DNA of 32,751 nt from Pseudomonadota bacterium (lineage in GTDB: Bacteria > Pseudomonadota > Alphaproteobacteria > Rhodobacterales > Rhodobacteraceae): positions 1 to 32,751 of the forward strand of contig CAUJIP010000059.1 of the NCBI GenBank assembly GCA_963205235.1. Direction: 5' to 3'. The position numbers were made by a program, and so were the translations under genes. The notes beneath the pieces were generated by a model. That model worked only from the letters and a program-made list of their open reading frames with translations. It made no database searches and was not told where the DNA came from. Shown here in pieces: positions 7,957-16,506 of the stretch (the stretch's first letter is position 1; each line of letters begins with the position of its first letter).

Positions 7957-8709
7957 ATGACGCAGGTTTCGGACAAGACCACCCATTTCGGCTTTCAGGA
8001 CGTGCCCGAGGCGGAAAAGGCCGGGATGGTGCATGGCGTATTTTCGCGCGTGGCATCCAAGTATGACGTGATGAACGACCTGATGTCGGTGGGCATCCAC
8101 CGCATCTGGAAAGAGGCGATGATGGATTGGCTGGCGCCCCGGCCCGGCCAGCGGCTGCTGGATGTGGCCGGCGGGACGGGGGATGTCGCGTTCAGGTTCC
8201 TTGGACGTTCCCAAGGCGCGACTGCCGTGGTCTGCGACATGACCGAACCGATGCTGATCGAAGGGCGCAAGCGGGCCGAGGCCGAGAAGATGGCGGCCAG
8301 CCTGGATTGGGTCGTGGGCGACGCGATGGCGCTGCCCTTCCCCGACAACAGCTTTGACGTCTACACCATCTCTTTCGGCATCCGGAACGTGACCCGCATT
8401 CCCGATGCCCTGGCCGAGGCCTACCGCGTGCTGAAACCCGGCGGGCGGCTGATGGTGCTGGAGTTCAGCCAGATCCCCAACGACCTGATGCAAAAGGCCT
8501 ATGACCTGTATTCGTTCAACGTGATCCCGGTCATGGGCCAGATCGTGGCGGGGGATCGCGAAAGCTATCAGTATCTGGTCGAATCGATCCGCAAATTCCC
8601 CGATCAGGACAGCTTTGCTGCAATGATCCGTGCGGCGGGTTTTGATCAGGTGAAGTACCGCAATCTGTCCATGGGCATCGCCGCCCTGCATTCCGGCTGG
8701 AAGCTGTGA
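7957..8709 (+). CDS. ubiE: Ubiquinone/menaquinone C-methyltransferase UbiE
   Basis: A 250-residue SAM-dependent class I methyltransferase that C-methylates the benzoquinol ring intermediate in ubiquinone synthesis. The UbiE/COQ5 N-terminal signature ([17 protein letters not shown], about 36-52), the SAM-binding [14 protein letters not shown] (67-80) and the [15 protein letters not shown] post-motif are all present. The ATG at 7957 ([14 protein letters not shown]) is preferred over a TTG 27 bases upstream. The TGA overlaps the GTG start of ubiB by four bases, so the two ubiquinone genes are translationally coupled. Confidence 0.96.
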   Translation: MTQVSDKTTHFGFQDVPEAEKAGMVHGVFSRVASKYDVMNDLMSVGIHRIWKEAMMDWLAPRPGQRLLDVAGGTGDVAFRFLGRSQGATAVVCDMTEPMLIEGRKRAEAEKMAASLDWVVGDAMALPFPDNSFDVYTISFGIRNVTRIPDALAEAYRVLKPGGRLMVLEFSQIPNDLMQKAYDLYSFNVIPVMGQIVAGDRESYQYLVESIRKFPDQDSFAAMIRAAGFDQVKYRNLSMGIAALHSGWKL

Positions 8710-10238
8710 GGGGTCCGCACAACATCATCCGGCTGATCCGGACCGGGGCCACCTTTGAACGCACCGGGGCGATGGAGGTCGTGCTGGAGGCATACCGCGC
8801 CCCGCGCCGGCTGCGCTTTGCCGCGCATCTTCTGGGTTGGCCGTTCAAATGGCTGGGGCTTAAGGGCGATCCGAGCCTGCCCCCTGCAACGCGGGCGCTG
8901 ACCGCGCTTGGGCCTGCCTACATCAAGTTCGGTCAGGTCCTTTCGACCCGGCCCGACATTGTGGGCGACGAGCTTGCCCAGCAGCTTAAGTATCTGCAGG
9001 ACAAGCTGCCCCCCTTTCCAACTGACACCGCCAAGGCGATGATCGAGGCCGAGCTTGATGCTCCGGTATCCGAGCTTTTCTCGGAATTCTCCGAGCCTGT
9101 CGCCGCGGCCTCGATCGCACAGGTCCACCGGGCCCGGCTTGCCGATACCGGCGAGGATGTCGCGGTCAAGGTCCTGCGTCCTGGCATCGAGCGCGCCTTC
9201 CGCAAGGATATCGACGCCTTTTATCTGGCCGCCCGCTGGATCGAACGGCTGGCCCCGTTTTCGCGCCGCCTTCGCCCGGTGGATGTGATCACCCACTTCG
9301 AGGGCGTCGTTGCAGGCGAACTGGATCTGCGGCTGGAAAGCTCTGCCGCGGCAGAGTTTGCCGCCAATACGGCCAAGGACGAAGGCTTTCAGGTGCCAAA
9401 GCCGGTCTGGTCCCTGTCCAGCCGCAACGTGATGACCCTTGGCTGGGCCGAAGGGATCGGACTGAATGACAACGACCTGATCGACGCTGCGGGTCATGAC
9501 CGCCGGGTGCTGGGCGCGCGGGTGTTGCAGTTGTTCCTGAACCATGCCTTGCGCGACGGGTTCTTCCACGCCGACATGCATCAGGGCAACCTGAAGGTCG
9601 CGGCGAATGGGGACATCATCGCCTATGATTTCGGGATCATGGGCCGGATCGACGAATACACCCGCCGGGTCTATGCCGAGATCCTGATGGGCTTTATCCG
9701 TAAGGATTACCGCCGTGTCGCCGAAGTGCATTTCGAGGCAGGTTATGTGCCGCCCGACCGCGACATCGACGAATTCGCCCGCGCCCTGCGTGCGGTGGGG
9801 GAACCGATCTTCGGCATGGACGCCAGCCGGATATCGATGGCGCGGTTGCTGTCCTATCTCTTTGAAGTCACCGAGCGGTTCGGCATGGAAACCCGGACCG
9901 AACTGATCCTTCTGCAACGCACCATGGTTGTGGTCGAGGGTGTCGCACGCTCGCTGGACCCGCATATCAACATCTGGCAGGTCGCCCGCCCGGTGGTCGA
10001 GCGGTACATCAAGGAAAGCATCGGTCCCAAGGCCTTGATCCGCGATATGATGAAGACGGTGCGCGTAATGGCGCGCTTTGGTCCGAAGCTTCCGGCTTTG
10101 GTCGAAGCGCAGTTGATCCGGATGGGCAATCCGCCGACGACCGTGGCACGGCCGCGCAATTCGGGGCGCATCCTTCGTTGGATTTTGATCGTCGCTCTGT
10201 CCGTCGCAGCAGGCTATGGTCTGCGAGATATCATCTGA
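8706..10238 (+). CDS. ubiB: Ubiquinone biosynthesis protein UbiB (atypical kinase-like ATPase)
   Basis: A 510-residue member of the UbiB/ADCK/COQ8 family, a membrane-associated atypical kinase-fold ATPase required for ubiquinone synthesis. The KxGQ motif (KFGQVLSTR, 74-82), the alanine-rich nucleotide loop (AAASIAQVH, 133-141), the VAVKVLRPG lysine (K155), the catalytic HADMHQGNL (about 284) and YDFGIMG (about 304) are all visible. One or two hydrophobic segments close the protein ([18 protein letters not shown]), consistent with membrane anchoring. The start is a GTG at 8706 overlapping the ubiE stop. It ends 21 bases from the oppositely oriented flgD. Confidence 0.95.
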   Translation: MRGPHNIIRLIRTGATFERTGAMEVVLEAYRAPRRLRFAAHLLGWPFKWLGLKGDPSLPPATRALTALGPAYIKFGQVLSTRPDIVGDELAQQLKYLQDKLPPFPTDTAKAMIEAELDAPVSELFSEFSEPVAAASIAQVHRARLADTGEDVAVKVLRPGIERAFRKDIDAFYLAARWIERLAPFSRRLRPVDVITHFEGVVAGELDLRLESSAAAEFAANTAKDEGFQVPKPVWSLSSRNVMTLGWAEGIGLNDNDLIDAAGHDRRVLGARVLQLFLNHALRDGFFHADMHQGNLKVAANGDIIAYDFGIMGRIDEYTRRVYAEILMGFIRKDYRRVAEVHFEAGYVPPDRDIDEFARALRAVGEPIFGMDASRISMARLLSYLFEVTERFGMETRTELILLQRTMVVVEGVARSLDPHINIWQVARPVVERYIKESIGPKALIRDMMKTVRVMARFGPKLPALVEAQLIRMGNPPTTVARPRNSGRILRWILIVALSVAAGYGLRDII

Positions 10239-10259
10239 GACCGGGCTGCGCCGAAGCCT

Positions 10260-10925
10260 TTAGCTGACAGGTTCGCGCAGGGCCGTGATGTCCGTCGCCG
10301 CAACCTCGATCCCGCCGTTCAGCACAAGCTTGGTTCCTTCGGGACCTCCCCGCGCCTCGTTGACCAGAGCGTAATATTCAACCGGTCGGGAATCGATCAC
10401 CTCTTCGCCCTTCAGGCTTTCCAGCGTGACGGTATAGACTCCCTGCGGCAGAGGCATTCCATCGGCCCCGGCCCCCAGCCATTGGTAGGGCTTGGCACTG
10501 ACCGGGATCTCTTCCCGCGCAACCAGATTGCCCTGCGCATCCTTGACCGCGATCACCGCGCGCGTCGCCCCAATTGCGGGATTTGGCGACAGTGTCACCG
10601 GTGTTCCGTCATAATGGATCGGCGCATTCGACCGGGCTTCCTTACCGATCCAACCTGCCATGTCGGCCATGCCGAATTGCTGGAACCGCCCGGCCATGTC
10701 GGCCAAAAGCTCATTCGTGCGGACCTGCTGTTCGACGCCCGAAAAGGTGGCAAGCTGAACCGCGTAGTCGCTGGATTCAATCGGGTTCATCGGATCCTGG
10801 TTCTGCATCTGTACCGTCAGCATCCGAAGAAAAGTCATGTAATCCGAACTGATCTTGGTGCCAGAAGCAGCCGCAGATGCAGGTGTGTTGGGGGCTGCGA
10901 CATTGGTTGTGGCGGATATGGTCAT
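10260..10925 (-). CDS. flgD: Flagellar hook-capping protein FlgD
   Basis: A 221-residue scaffold protein that caps the growing hook and allows hook-subunit polymerisation. The conserved N-terminal segment YMTFLRMLTVQMQNQDPMNPIES (about 30-52) is diagnostic, followed by SSDYAVQLATFSGVEQQ. The middle and C-terminal part has the FlgD Ig-like/Tudor-type domains. The start at 10925 (MTISATTNVA) has GAGG at good distance, and that site overlaps the stop region of fliK. The two genes are eight bases apart and form one unit. The hook gene flgE that usually accompanies it is not in the window. Confidence 0.93.
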   Translation of the reverse strand: MTISATTNVAAPNTPASAAASGTKISSDYMTFLRMLTVQMQNQDPMNPIESSDYAVQLATFSGVEQQVRTNELLADMAGRFQQFGMADMAGWIGKEARSNAPIHYDGTPVTLSPNPAIGATRAVIAVKDAQGNLVAREEIPVSAKPYQWLGAGADGMPLPQGVYTVTLESLKGEEVIDSRPVEYYALVNEARGGPEGTKLVLNGGIEVAATDITALREPVS

Positions 10926-10933
10926 CGTTTTCC

Positions 10934-12634
10934 TCAAAGCCGAAGGTCAAGGGCAGCTTGGCTGGCCAGATGCCGCGGAACCGGAGGCAATAGCCCGTCG
11001 GCCACCGGAATCTGATCGTCGGCGACAAGGTCGGCCGCCCATGTCTGGCCTGTCTGTTGCCGGGCCCCATCGGTACCGGTGCCGCCAAAGCCGATCTGGA
11101 CCCCGGCGTATCCTGCTGTCCGCAATGCTTCGGCCAACTGGTCGGCGTGACGGCGGAAAAGGTCCATCGTTTCCGGCCGATCAAAGGACAGCATCACGAC
11201 CAGCCGGTCAGGAGTCTGCATGTCAGGCTGGAAAGAAAGCCGGACATGGCCAAGCTCCTCAGGCGCAAGGGTCAGGATCGCGGACCCGTTGTGCCCGCGC
11301 GACAGGGCTGCAGCGATCCCATCGACAAGATGGGGCAGGTTTGGAGCAGCTCCTTGCGCGACTTCCTGCCCTGGCAAGGCGGCTGCACCGGGGGAGACCG
11401 GGACGGAAATCGTCGTGGTGGCAATCAGACCTTGATCAAACGTCGTCTTGTCGGCGTCGAGGGATTTCTGAAGCTGAGCCTGCCAAAGCAAGTTGGCGGT
11501 AGTGCTTGCGCCGAGGATCGGTGCGGACCCGACTGCTTCAGCCCGGACAGTCGGGATGACGGCGTCCGAGTCGGATTTTGTCAACGGTTCGATCCGACCG
11601 GACTGGCCGTCGCTTTCGTATCGATAGCCCAGAACGGACGATACCAGAGGCGGCCATTTCGTCGCTTCGGCCCGAATGTCCTTGGTAGCCCAGGTCAGGG
11701 CAACTTGCCGATCGGCCGAGGAATCCGATGCGCCGGGCGCCGTATCCGGCAGCGCCGGAGGCGTGGCCGGACCATTCTCGATCTTTTCCACCGGCAAGGC
11801 CAAAACCGCAGTCAGTATATTGGGAACACTGGCTGGTGGAGTCGTCTTGAGGTCGGGCAAGACTTGCATGGACTTCTGCGATTCCCCGGCCCGGTCTGCC
11901 GGTACAAGGTCAGGGGTGCCGGGGGCGTCCGCCACCGGGCCGCCAAACCCTTTCAGCGCAGGGGTCATCGTCGCTGAAGCAATAGGTATTTCAGTAGCTT
12001 GCCCAGAAGGCGACAGCGATCCGATCCTTCCGTCGTGCCCGACTGCGGGGGCGTTGCCCAATGAGGAAGGTCGATCACGTACCGAAAACCCCTCGGGCAG
12101 GACAAGTTGCGGCGGGGACTTCCCGTCCGGAAAGATCAGTCCCGAAATCCGAGGCGCAGCCAAGGGCATGGGGACCGTCGGCGCGCCAAATGCCCCACCA
12201 TCCGTCGAAACCGGATTGGTGTTCCGATTGTCCAGGTCTTCTATCGGACCTGTTTCTGCCGAAAGGCCCACAGGATCGACCGGCGGTGCGGCGATCAAAG
12301 TAAAGAGGGCATTGTCCGAAAGGCTTGAACCCGATGCCGCATCACACAAAGTCGGCAGGCCTGCTTCGATGTCTGAAACCTCGACCGTGGTGGTTTCGGT
12401 CGGGGCAATGCCGAACGGCACAGGAGAAATGGCCAGCGGCCAGACCGGAACCACAGCTTCCAGAACCACCAGGCTGGTGTCGTCTGGAACCAAGTCCGCA
12501 AACAGGACCCCTGCCATTTCTGGCGTGGATTTCATCGTATCCGAAATCTGCGGTTCTGCGGTCCGACCTTCGGCACTTGGCATTCCGACCACCGGGCAAA
12601 TAACCAAGGTTCCCTGCAGGATTGGGCTTTGCAT
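10934..12634 (-). CDS. fliK: Flagellar hook-length control protein FliK
   Basis: A 566-residue protein. The first 400 residues are low-complexity, rich in Pro, Ala, Ser and Thr, as is usual for the molecular-ruler part. The conserved C-terminal Flg_hook domain is clear (LTLAPEELGHVRLSFQPD, about 468-485, then LFRRHADQLAEALRTAGYAGVQIGF). FliK is secreted during hook assembly and switches export specificity from hook to filament proteins through FlhB. The start at 12634 has GGGGAA upstream. It leads the fliK-flgD pair and is divergent from the flgJ-like gene over 112 bases containing a CtrA-like box. Confidence 0.9.
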   Translation of the reverse strand: MQSPILQGTLVICPVVGMPSAEGRTAEPQISDTMKSTPEMAGVLFADLVPDDTSLVVLEAVVPVWPLAISPVPFGIAPTETTTVEVSDIEAGLPTLCDAASGSSLSDNALFTLIAAPPVDPVGLSAETGPIEDLDNRNTNPVSTDGGAFGAPTVPMPLAAPRISGLIFPDGKSPPQLVLPEGFSVRDRPSSLGNAPAVGHDGRIGSLSPSGQATEIPIASATMTPALKGFGGPVADAPGTPDLVPADRAGESQKSMQVLPDLKTTPPASVPNILTAVLALPVEKIENGPATPPALPDTAPGASDSSADRQVALTWATKDIRAEATKWPPLVSSVLGYRYESDGQSGRIEPLTKSDSDAVIPTVRAEAVGSAPILGASTTANLLWQAQLQKSLDADKTTFDQGLIATTTISVPVSPGAAALPGQEVAQGAAPNLPHLVDGIAAALSRGHNGSAILTLAPEELGHVRLSFQPDMQTPDRLVVMLSFDRPETMDLFRRHADQLAEALRTAGYAGVQIGFGGTGTDGARQQTGQTWAADLVADDQIPVADGLLPPVPRHLASQAALDLRL

Positions 12635-12683
12635 GATTCCCCGACTTCTGTCGTTTCCAGGCCCCTTTTATCAACGCGAGAGG

Positions 12684-12698
12684 TTACTCATTCTTTAC
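12684..12698 (+). promoter_or_regulatory. CtrA-box-like direct repeat between fliK and the flgJ-like gene
   Basis: TTAC-N7-TTAC, two identical four-base blocks with a seven-base gap. This matches the spacing of the CtrA consensus TTAA-N7-TTAA with one mismatch per half. It lies in the divergent spacer and could serve both units. Similar elements occur at 13371 and 17850. Confidence 0.4.
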
Positions 12699-12746
12699 CT
12701 CCATCTGGAAAGGTTGCGAACAATCCGCGCAATTCCAGGAACCGTG

Positions 12747-13031
12747 ATGGAAACGACACCTGTCCCCGCCTTGAAACCTGCCGGTACGACGCGGCAGGAC
12801 CAGATGATGGCCAAAGCCGAGGAGCTTGAGGCCAGTTTTCTGGCCGAAATGCTGTCCCATTCCGGCCTTGGAGAACTGACAGGGCCTTTCGGTGGGGGCA
12901 GCGGTGAGGCGCAGTTCTCCTCGTTCCTGCGCGCCGAGCAGGCGCGGCTTATGGTCGAGCGCGGCGGAGTCGGTCTGGCCGAGCTCATCTTCAACAGCAT
13001 GGTGAAGGCCGATCATGTCGACGCAACTTGA
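12747..13031 (+). CDS. flgJ: FlgJ-like rod-binding protein (no muramidase domain)
   Basis: A 94-residue protein that corresponds only to the N-terminal rod-binding domain of FlgJ: EELEASFLAEMLSHSGLGEL (25-44) and GEAQFSSFLRAEQARLMVERGGVGLAELI (53-81). FlgJ caps the growing rod in the periplasm. The peptidoglycan-hydrolase domain of enterobacterial FlgJ is absent, as is usual in alphaproteobacteria, where a separate lytic transglycosylase does that job. The ATG at 12747 follows AGGA by six bases; a GTG three bases earlier is an alternative. A long in-frame extension reaches upstream through fliK's antisense strand and is not coding. It overlaps the next gene by 17 bases. Confidence 0.85.
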   Translation: METTPVPALKPAGTTRQDQMMAKAEELEASFLAEMLSHSGLGELTGPFGGGSGEAQFSSFLRAEQARLMVERGGVGLAELIFNSMVKADHVDAT

Positions 13032-13335
13032 AGTGCTTCTTGACCAGACCCGCGACGCCCTGATTGCCGGGAACTTCGCCGTGCTTTCCCAGCTTTCGGC
13101 GCAAGTCGAGGTGCTGGCAGATGCGCTTCCCCACGTTGACCGACCGACTGCCGACCGCTTGCGCAGCAAAGCCGACCGCAACGCCCGGCTTCTGCAGGCG
13201 GCCATGCGCGGCATCAAGGCGGCAAGACAACGTTTCAAGGATATAAGCACGGCTTCTACGCTGTCGACTTATGACGCGCGTGGTCGCCGCGAGGTGATCC
13301 TCGGGCCGTCAGGCTTTGATCCGCGTCGAGTCTGA
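13015..13335 (+). CDS. Probable FlgN-type flagellar export chaperone
   Basis: A 106-residue, helix-rich protein with heptad-like Leu/Ala spacing (LEVLLDQTRDALIAGNFAVL; LSQLSAQVEVLADAL), the size and helical character of FlgN-type chaperones for hook-filament junction proteins. Similarity is at the level of architecture and position, not strong motifs. The C-terminus RKADRNARLL...IKAARQRF resembles the FlgN coiled-coil region. It overlaps the flgJ-like gene by 17 bases, so it is co-translated with it, and precedes fliC by 197 bases. It could also be a lineage-specific flagellar protein with no FlgN homology. Confidence 0.6.
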   Translation: MSTQLEVLLDQTRDALIAGNFAVLSQLSAQVEVLADALPHVDRPTADRLRSKADRNARLLQAAMRGIKAARQRFKDISTASTLSTYDARGRREVILGPSGFDPRRV

Positions 13336-13370
13336 GTTGTCTCAAATCCAAGGGAAATTGGGCTTGGCGG

Positions 13371-13385
13371 TTAGGAAATGCTTAG
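13371..13385 (+). promoter_or_regulatory. CtrA-box-like direct repeat upstream of fliC
   Basis: TTAG-N7-TTAG lies about 150 bases before the fliC ATG, with one mismatch per half to TTAA-N7-TTAA. No convincing sigma-28 or sigma-54 promoter was found beside it. The remaining spacer also holds a GCCGGA/TCCGGC hairpin at 13433-13447. Confidence 0.4.
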
Positions 13386-13432
13386 CTTCCCCAGCGTCTT
13401 ATCAACCCTGCGCTTCATGATGGGGCGGCGCT

Positions 13433-13447
13433 GCCGGAATCTCCGGC
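13433..13447 (+). promoter_or_regulatory. Small hairpin in the fliC leader region
   Basis: GCCGGA-ATC-TCCGGC is a perfect 6-base stem with a three-base loop, roughly 85 bases before the flagellin start. If the transcript begins upstream it would lie in the 5' UTR, the region through which FlbT acts on flagellin mRNA in Caulobacter. The link is inference. Confidence 0.35.
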
Positions 13448-13532
13448 GGTAGTGGAAAGAACGCCGTTTCCGCCATCCATTCGGTGGCCAGCCCGGCCGT
13501 GAAAGCAGCGGCCAATTGCCAAGGAACAAGAT

Positions 13533-14738
13533 ATGTCGTCGATCCTGACCAATACCAGCGCGATGGTTGCCCTGCAGACGATGAAGGGCATCAACGCCAA
13601 CCTGAACAAGACCCAGTCGGACATCTCGACTGGCAAGTCCGTTGCGACCGCACGGGACAATGCCGCCGTCTGGGCAATTTCCAAAGTGATGGAATCAGAC
13701 GCGAATGGCTTCAAGGGCATCTCGGACAGCCTTGCCGTAGGCAGCGCAACCCTGACCGTCGCCCGCCAGGCCTCTGAATCGGTGACCAAGCTTCTGACCG
13801 AAATGAAGGTCAAGATCGTCTCGGCCCAGGCCGAAAACGTTGATCGCAGCAAGATCCAGACCGACGTCGACGCGCTGACCGCGCAGATCGAATCGGTTGT
13901 CGGTGCAGCCCAGTTCAACGGGCTGAACCTTGTCGACGGCTCGCATACCTCGGTGAACGTCCTCGCTTCGCTGGACCGCAGCGCCTCGGGTGTGACCTCA
14001 AGCAATATCACCGTCAGCGCGCAGAACCTGTCGACGGACGCAGGCGCTGCGTTGACGGCAGGCGGCGGTACGCTTTCTGCGGCAAACGTGGTGACGGGTA
14101 CGCCGGTCACGCTGAACGGCTTTGCCTTCCAGGGCGGCGGTGGCGCCTTGGCCTCTGATGCCCCAACGGCCAACCCTGCGACGCTGACCGCGCTTGTTGC
14201 GGGCGATTCCATCACGCTCAACGTCGGCACCACGTCGGGGAAATACGTCGTCCAGCAGGGCGATACCGCCGACGCCCTCGTCGCCGGCCTGAAAAGCTCG
14301 CTGACCGAAAATGGCCTTTCGGACAGCGATTTCACCCTGTCTCTGGCTTCGGGTGCATTGACCGTTGCGAACAACACCAACGTGTCGACGGCGATTTCGG
14401 TTTCCGCCACGCGGGGAACCGGCGGGCTTGCCGGGCTGAACACCATTGATGTCGTGAACGCGCCGACAAGCGCGCTGGGTGCCATCGAAGGCATGTTGCA
14501 GACATCGATCGACGCCGCCGCCGAATTCGGTTCGTCGCAAAAGCGCATCGATATCCAGAATGAGTTTGTTGGCCAGCTGACCGACTCGCTCAAGACCGGG
14601 ATTGGCGTTCTGGTCGACACGGATATGGAGGAGGCCTCGGCAAGATTACAGGCGCTGCAGGTCCAGCAGCAGCTTGCCACCCAAGCGCTGTCGATCGCCA
14701 ACCAGCAACCGCAGGGCCTTCTGTCCCTGTTCCGCTAA
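13533..14738 (+). CDS. fliC: Flagellin
   Basis: A 401-residue flagellin, the filament subunit secreted through the flagellar export gate. The conserved N-terminal D0/D1 part (MSSILTNTSAMVALQTMKGI, then DISTGKSVATARDNAAVWAISKVMESD) and the C-terminal part (SSQKRIDIQNEFVGQLTDSL and DMEEASARLQALQVQQQLATQALSIANQ, ending LLSLFR) are both intact. The central region, about 150-310, is the variable Ala/Thr/Ser-rich exposed domain. AAGGA at 13521 serves the ATG at 13533. It is the only flagellin in the window and is followed by its post-transcriptional regulators flaF and flbT. Confidence 0.96.
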   Translation: MSSILTNTSAMVALQTMKGINANLNKTQSDISTGKSVATARDNAAVWAISKVMESDANGFKGISDSLAVGSATLTVARQASESVTKLLTEMKVKIVSAQAENVDRSKIQTDVDALTAQIESVVGAAQFNGLNLVDGSHTSVNVLASLDRSASGVTSSNITVSAQNLSTDAGAALTAGGGTLSAANVVTGTPVTLNGFAFQGGGGALASDAPTANPATLTALVAGDSITLNVGTTSGKYVVQQGDTADALVAGLKSSLTENGLSDSDFTLSLASGALTVANNTNVSTAISVSATRGTGGLAGLNTIDVVNAPTSALGAIEGMLQTSIDAAAEFGSSQKRIDIQNEFVGQLTDSLKTGIGVLVDTDMEEASARLQALQVQQQLATQALSIANQQPQGLLSLFR

Positions 14739-14745
14739 ACCTGAC

Positions 14746-14771
14746 GGGCCGCGAGGCGTGCTTCGCGGCCC
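14746..14771 (+). terminator. Hairpin between fliC and flaF
   Basis: GGGCCGCGA and TCGCGGCCC form a perfect 9-base stem around an 8-base loop, starting eight bases after the fliC stop. No T-run follows (CCACTCC), so it may act as a 3' stabiliser or partial terminator. It would make flagellin mRNA more abundant than the downstream flaF-flbT message. Confidence 0.5.
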
Positions 14772-14801
14772 CCACTCCAGCCCCGAACAGATGGACCCCA
14801 G

Positions 14802-15173
14802 ATGACCCTCCATTCCCCGCTCGCCTATGCCCGGCGCGAAACCCCCGTTCGGTCGCTTCGGTCGATCGAATACGATCTGATCGCCCAGGTCACCCAAAGA
14901 TTGCGCGCAGCCGCGGTCAATCGCAACAGCGATTTCCCGACTCTGGTCCGCGCGTTGACCGACAACCAGAAAGTATGGACAGCACTCGCGTCGGACGTTG
15001 CTCTGACCGAAAATGGGTTGCCGCAGGCGCTGCGGGCCCGACTGTTCTATCTTTACGAATTCACCGTCGCCCACAGCCGCGCCGTGCTGGATGCGGGCGC
15101 AAGTGTCGAGGTTCTGACCGACATCAACACCGCCATCATGCGCGGCCTGCGCGGTGATCGGGGGGCAGAATGA
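14802..15173 (+). CDS. flaF: Flagellin biosynthesis regulator FlaF
   Basis: A 123-residue FlaF-family protein, found only in alphaproteobacteria. The segments YDLIAQVTQRL and LVRALTDNQKVWTALASDV (about 46-64) followed by LPQALRARLFYLYEFT are typical. In Caulobacter FlaF promotes flagellin synthesis and secretion, opposing FlbT. Its last codon overlaps the flbT ATG by four bases. Length is usual for the family (110-125). Confidence 0.9.
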   Translation: MTLHSPLAYARRETPVRSLRSIEYDLIAQVTQRLRAAAVNRNSDFPTLVRALTDNQKVWTALASDVALTENGLPQALRARLFYLYEFTVAHSRAVLDAGASVEVLTDINTAIMRGLRGDRGAE

Positions 15174-15574
15174 GCGGGTTGGTATTGAAACTTGGCCCGC
15201 ACGAACGGGTCCTGATCAACGGCGCCGTGATCGAGAATGGCGACAAGCGATCCCGCCTTGCGGTGGTAACACCCAACGCCAACATCCTGCGCCTGCGCGA
15301 TGCAATCCATCCGCAGGAAGCCAATACTCCAGTGCGGCGTGTCTGCTACATTGCGCAGCTGGTTCTGTCAGGCGATGCGGATCCCGGGGACACCCGGTTG
15401 CAACTCCTACGCGGCATCGAACAATTGAGCCAGGTTATGACCGATCACGACAGTCGAACCCAACTGGCTCTGGCAAGTCGGGCAGTGGTGGAAGATCAGC
15501 ACTATCAGGCATTGAAGGCGCTGCGCGCGCTCTTGCCCCGTGAAGAGCGGCTCTTTGCCGCGCATCCACATTGA
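15170..15574 (+). CDS. flbT: Flagellar biosynthesis repressor FlbT
   Basis: A 134-residue FlbT-family protein. The start MSGLVLKLGPHERVLINGAVI is the conserved opening of the family, and ILRLRDAIHPQEANTPVRRVCYIAQLVLSG (about 45-74) the most conserved block. FlbT binds flagellin mRNA leaders and lowers their translation when the hook is not complete (known from Caulobacter). It overlaps flaF by four bases at its start and the DUF1217 gene by four at its end, forming a coupled trio. Confidence 0.92.
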   Translation: MSGLVLKLGPHERVLINGAVIENGDKRSRLAVVTPNANILRLRDAIHPQEANTPVRRVCYIAQLVLSGDADPGDTRLQLLRGIEQLSQVMTDHDSRTQLALASRAVVEDQHYQALKALRALLPREERLFAAHPH

Positions 15575-16365
15575 GCTTTCAGCCGATAGTGCCACTCTCC
15601 GGCTTTACCGGCTGGAGCTTTCTGAAACGCACCATGGCGCGCCAGCAGGTGGCACAGCAGGCCGCCCCCGCCCAACAGCGGGACGAGGCCTACTTTCGGG
15701 GAAAGATCGGCAAGGTTACGACGGCCGAACAGTTGGTGTCGGACAAGCGCCTGTTGCGCATCGCCCTTACCGCCTTCGGGCTTGAGGGCGATCTGAACAG
15801 CACGGCCTTCGTCCGAAAGGTGCTGGAAGGAGGAACACTGAAGGAAGGCAGTCTTGCCAACAAGCTGGCCGACAAGCAGTATCAGAAATTCTCGTCCGCT
15901 TTCGGCTTTGGCGATTATTCCGTGCCGCGCACGAAGATTTCCACCTTTCCTGATGAAATCCTGTCCGCATTCCGGGCGCGCAGCTTTGAAACGGCAGTTG
16001 GTGACCAGAACAACACCTATCGCCTGGCCCTGAATGCCGAGCGTGAAGTTGCCGCTGTCGCCGCCGGGTCCAGCAGCGACAATGCCAAATGGTACACAAT
16101 TCTGGGCAACCAACCGCTGCGTGAGGTTTTCCAGACCGCGCTTGGCTTGCCGAAAAGTTTTGCCTCCATCGACATTGACCAGCAGCTTTCGGTCCTGAAA
16201 TCCCGCACCGCGGCGGCCTTTGGAGCCGAAACCGTAGCCCAATTCAAAGACCCGGCCCGGATAGAGGCTTTGGTTCGCCGCTATATCACGCGCGCCGAAA
16301 TGCAGGATCAGGGCGCGGCAAGTTCGTCATCATCCATCGCCTTGCAACTCTTGCGCCGCAGGTGA
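15571..16365 (+). CDS. DUF1217-family flagellar-locus protein
   Basis: A 264-residue protein with the pattern of the DUF1217 family, which occurs in alphaproteobacterial flagellar loci. Features include an N-terminal SGFTGWSFLKRT (about 10-21), DEAYFRGKIGKVTTAEQLVSDKRLLRIALTAFGL (38-71), and repeated alpha-helical segments with KFSSAFGFGDY. No signal peptide or membrane segment is evident. The start is a TTG at 15571 in a TTGA overlap with the flbT stop, which makes its translation dependent on flbT. No molecular function is established; the coupling suggests action in filament or flagellin control. It is convergent with fliI. Confidence 0.8.
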   Translation: MSFQPIVPLSGFTGWSFLKRTMARQQVAQQAAPAQQRDEAYFRGKIGKVTTAEQLVSDKRLLRIALTAFGLEGDLNSTAFVRKVLEGGTLKEGSLANKLADKQYQKFSSAFGFGDYSVPRTKISTFPDEILSAFRARSFETAVGDQNNTYRLALNAEREVAAVAAGSSSDNAKWYTILGNQPLREVFQTALGLPKSFASIDIDQQLSVLKSRTAAAFGAETVAQFKDPARIEALVRRYITRAEMQDQGAASSSSSIALQLLRRR

Positions 16366-16477
16366 AACTTCCAACGGCGGCACGTTTCCGAACTGCGATG
16401 CTCCAACACGGCGCAAGACGGCAGGACCGTCCGGCAAATCCTTTCCCCGGCGTTCCAGCCACGCGGGTCACGACAGC

Positions 16478-16506
16478 GCCTGTGCCGGGCATCTACCCGG
16501 ACAGGC
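16478..16506. terminator. Hairpin at the convergent junction of the DUF1217 gene and fliI
   Basis: GCCTGT-G-CCGGG pairs with CCCGG-ACAGGC: an 11-base stem with one bulged G and a six-base loop. The fliI stop codon (16493-16495) lies in the loop. No T-run is present on either strand. Its place between convergent genes suggests a bidirectional barrier. Confidence 0.45.

Noticed and set aside
8646-9965. Long open frame antisense to ubiB
   Set aside because: Shadow of a well-supported kinase-like gene; composition and lack of motifs argue against coding.
11676-12746. Upstream extension of the flgJ-like protein
   Set aside because: The extension runs antisense through fliK, is low complexity, and a good ribosome site marks the ATG at 12747.
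13365-13387. Sigma-54 promoter for fliC (TGGC...TGCTT)
   Set aside because: The distance between the GG and GC elements is two bases too long for a -24/-12 promoter.
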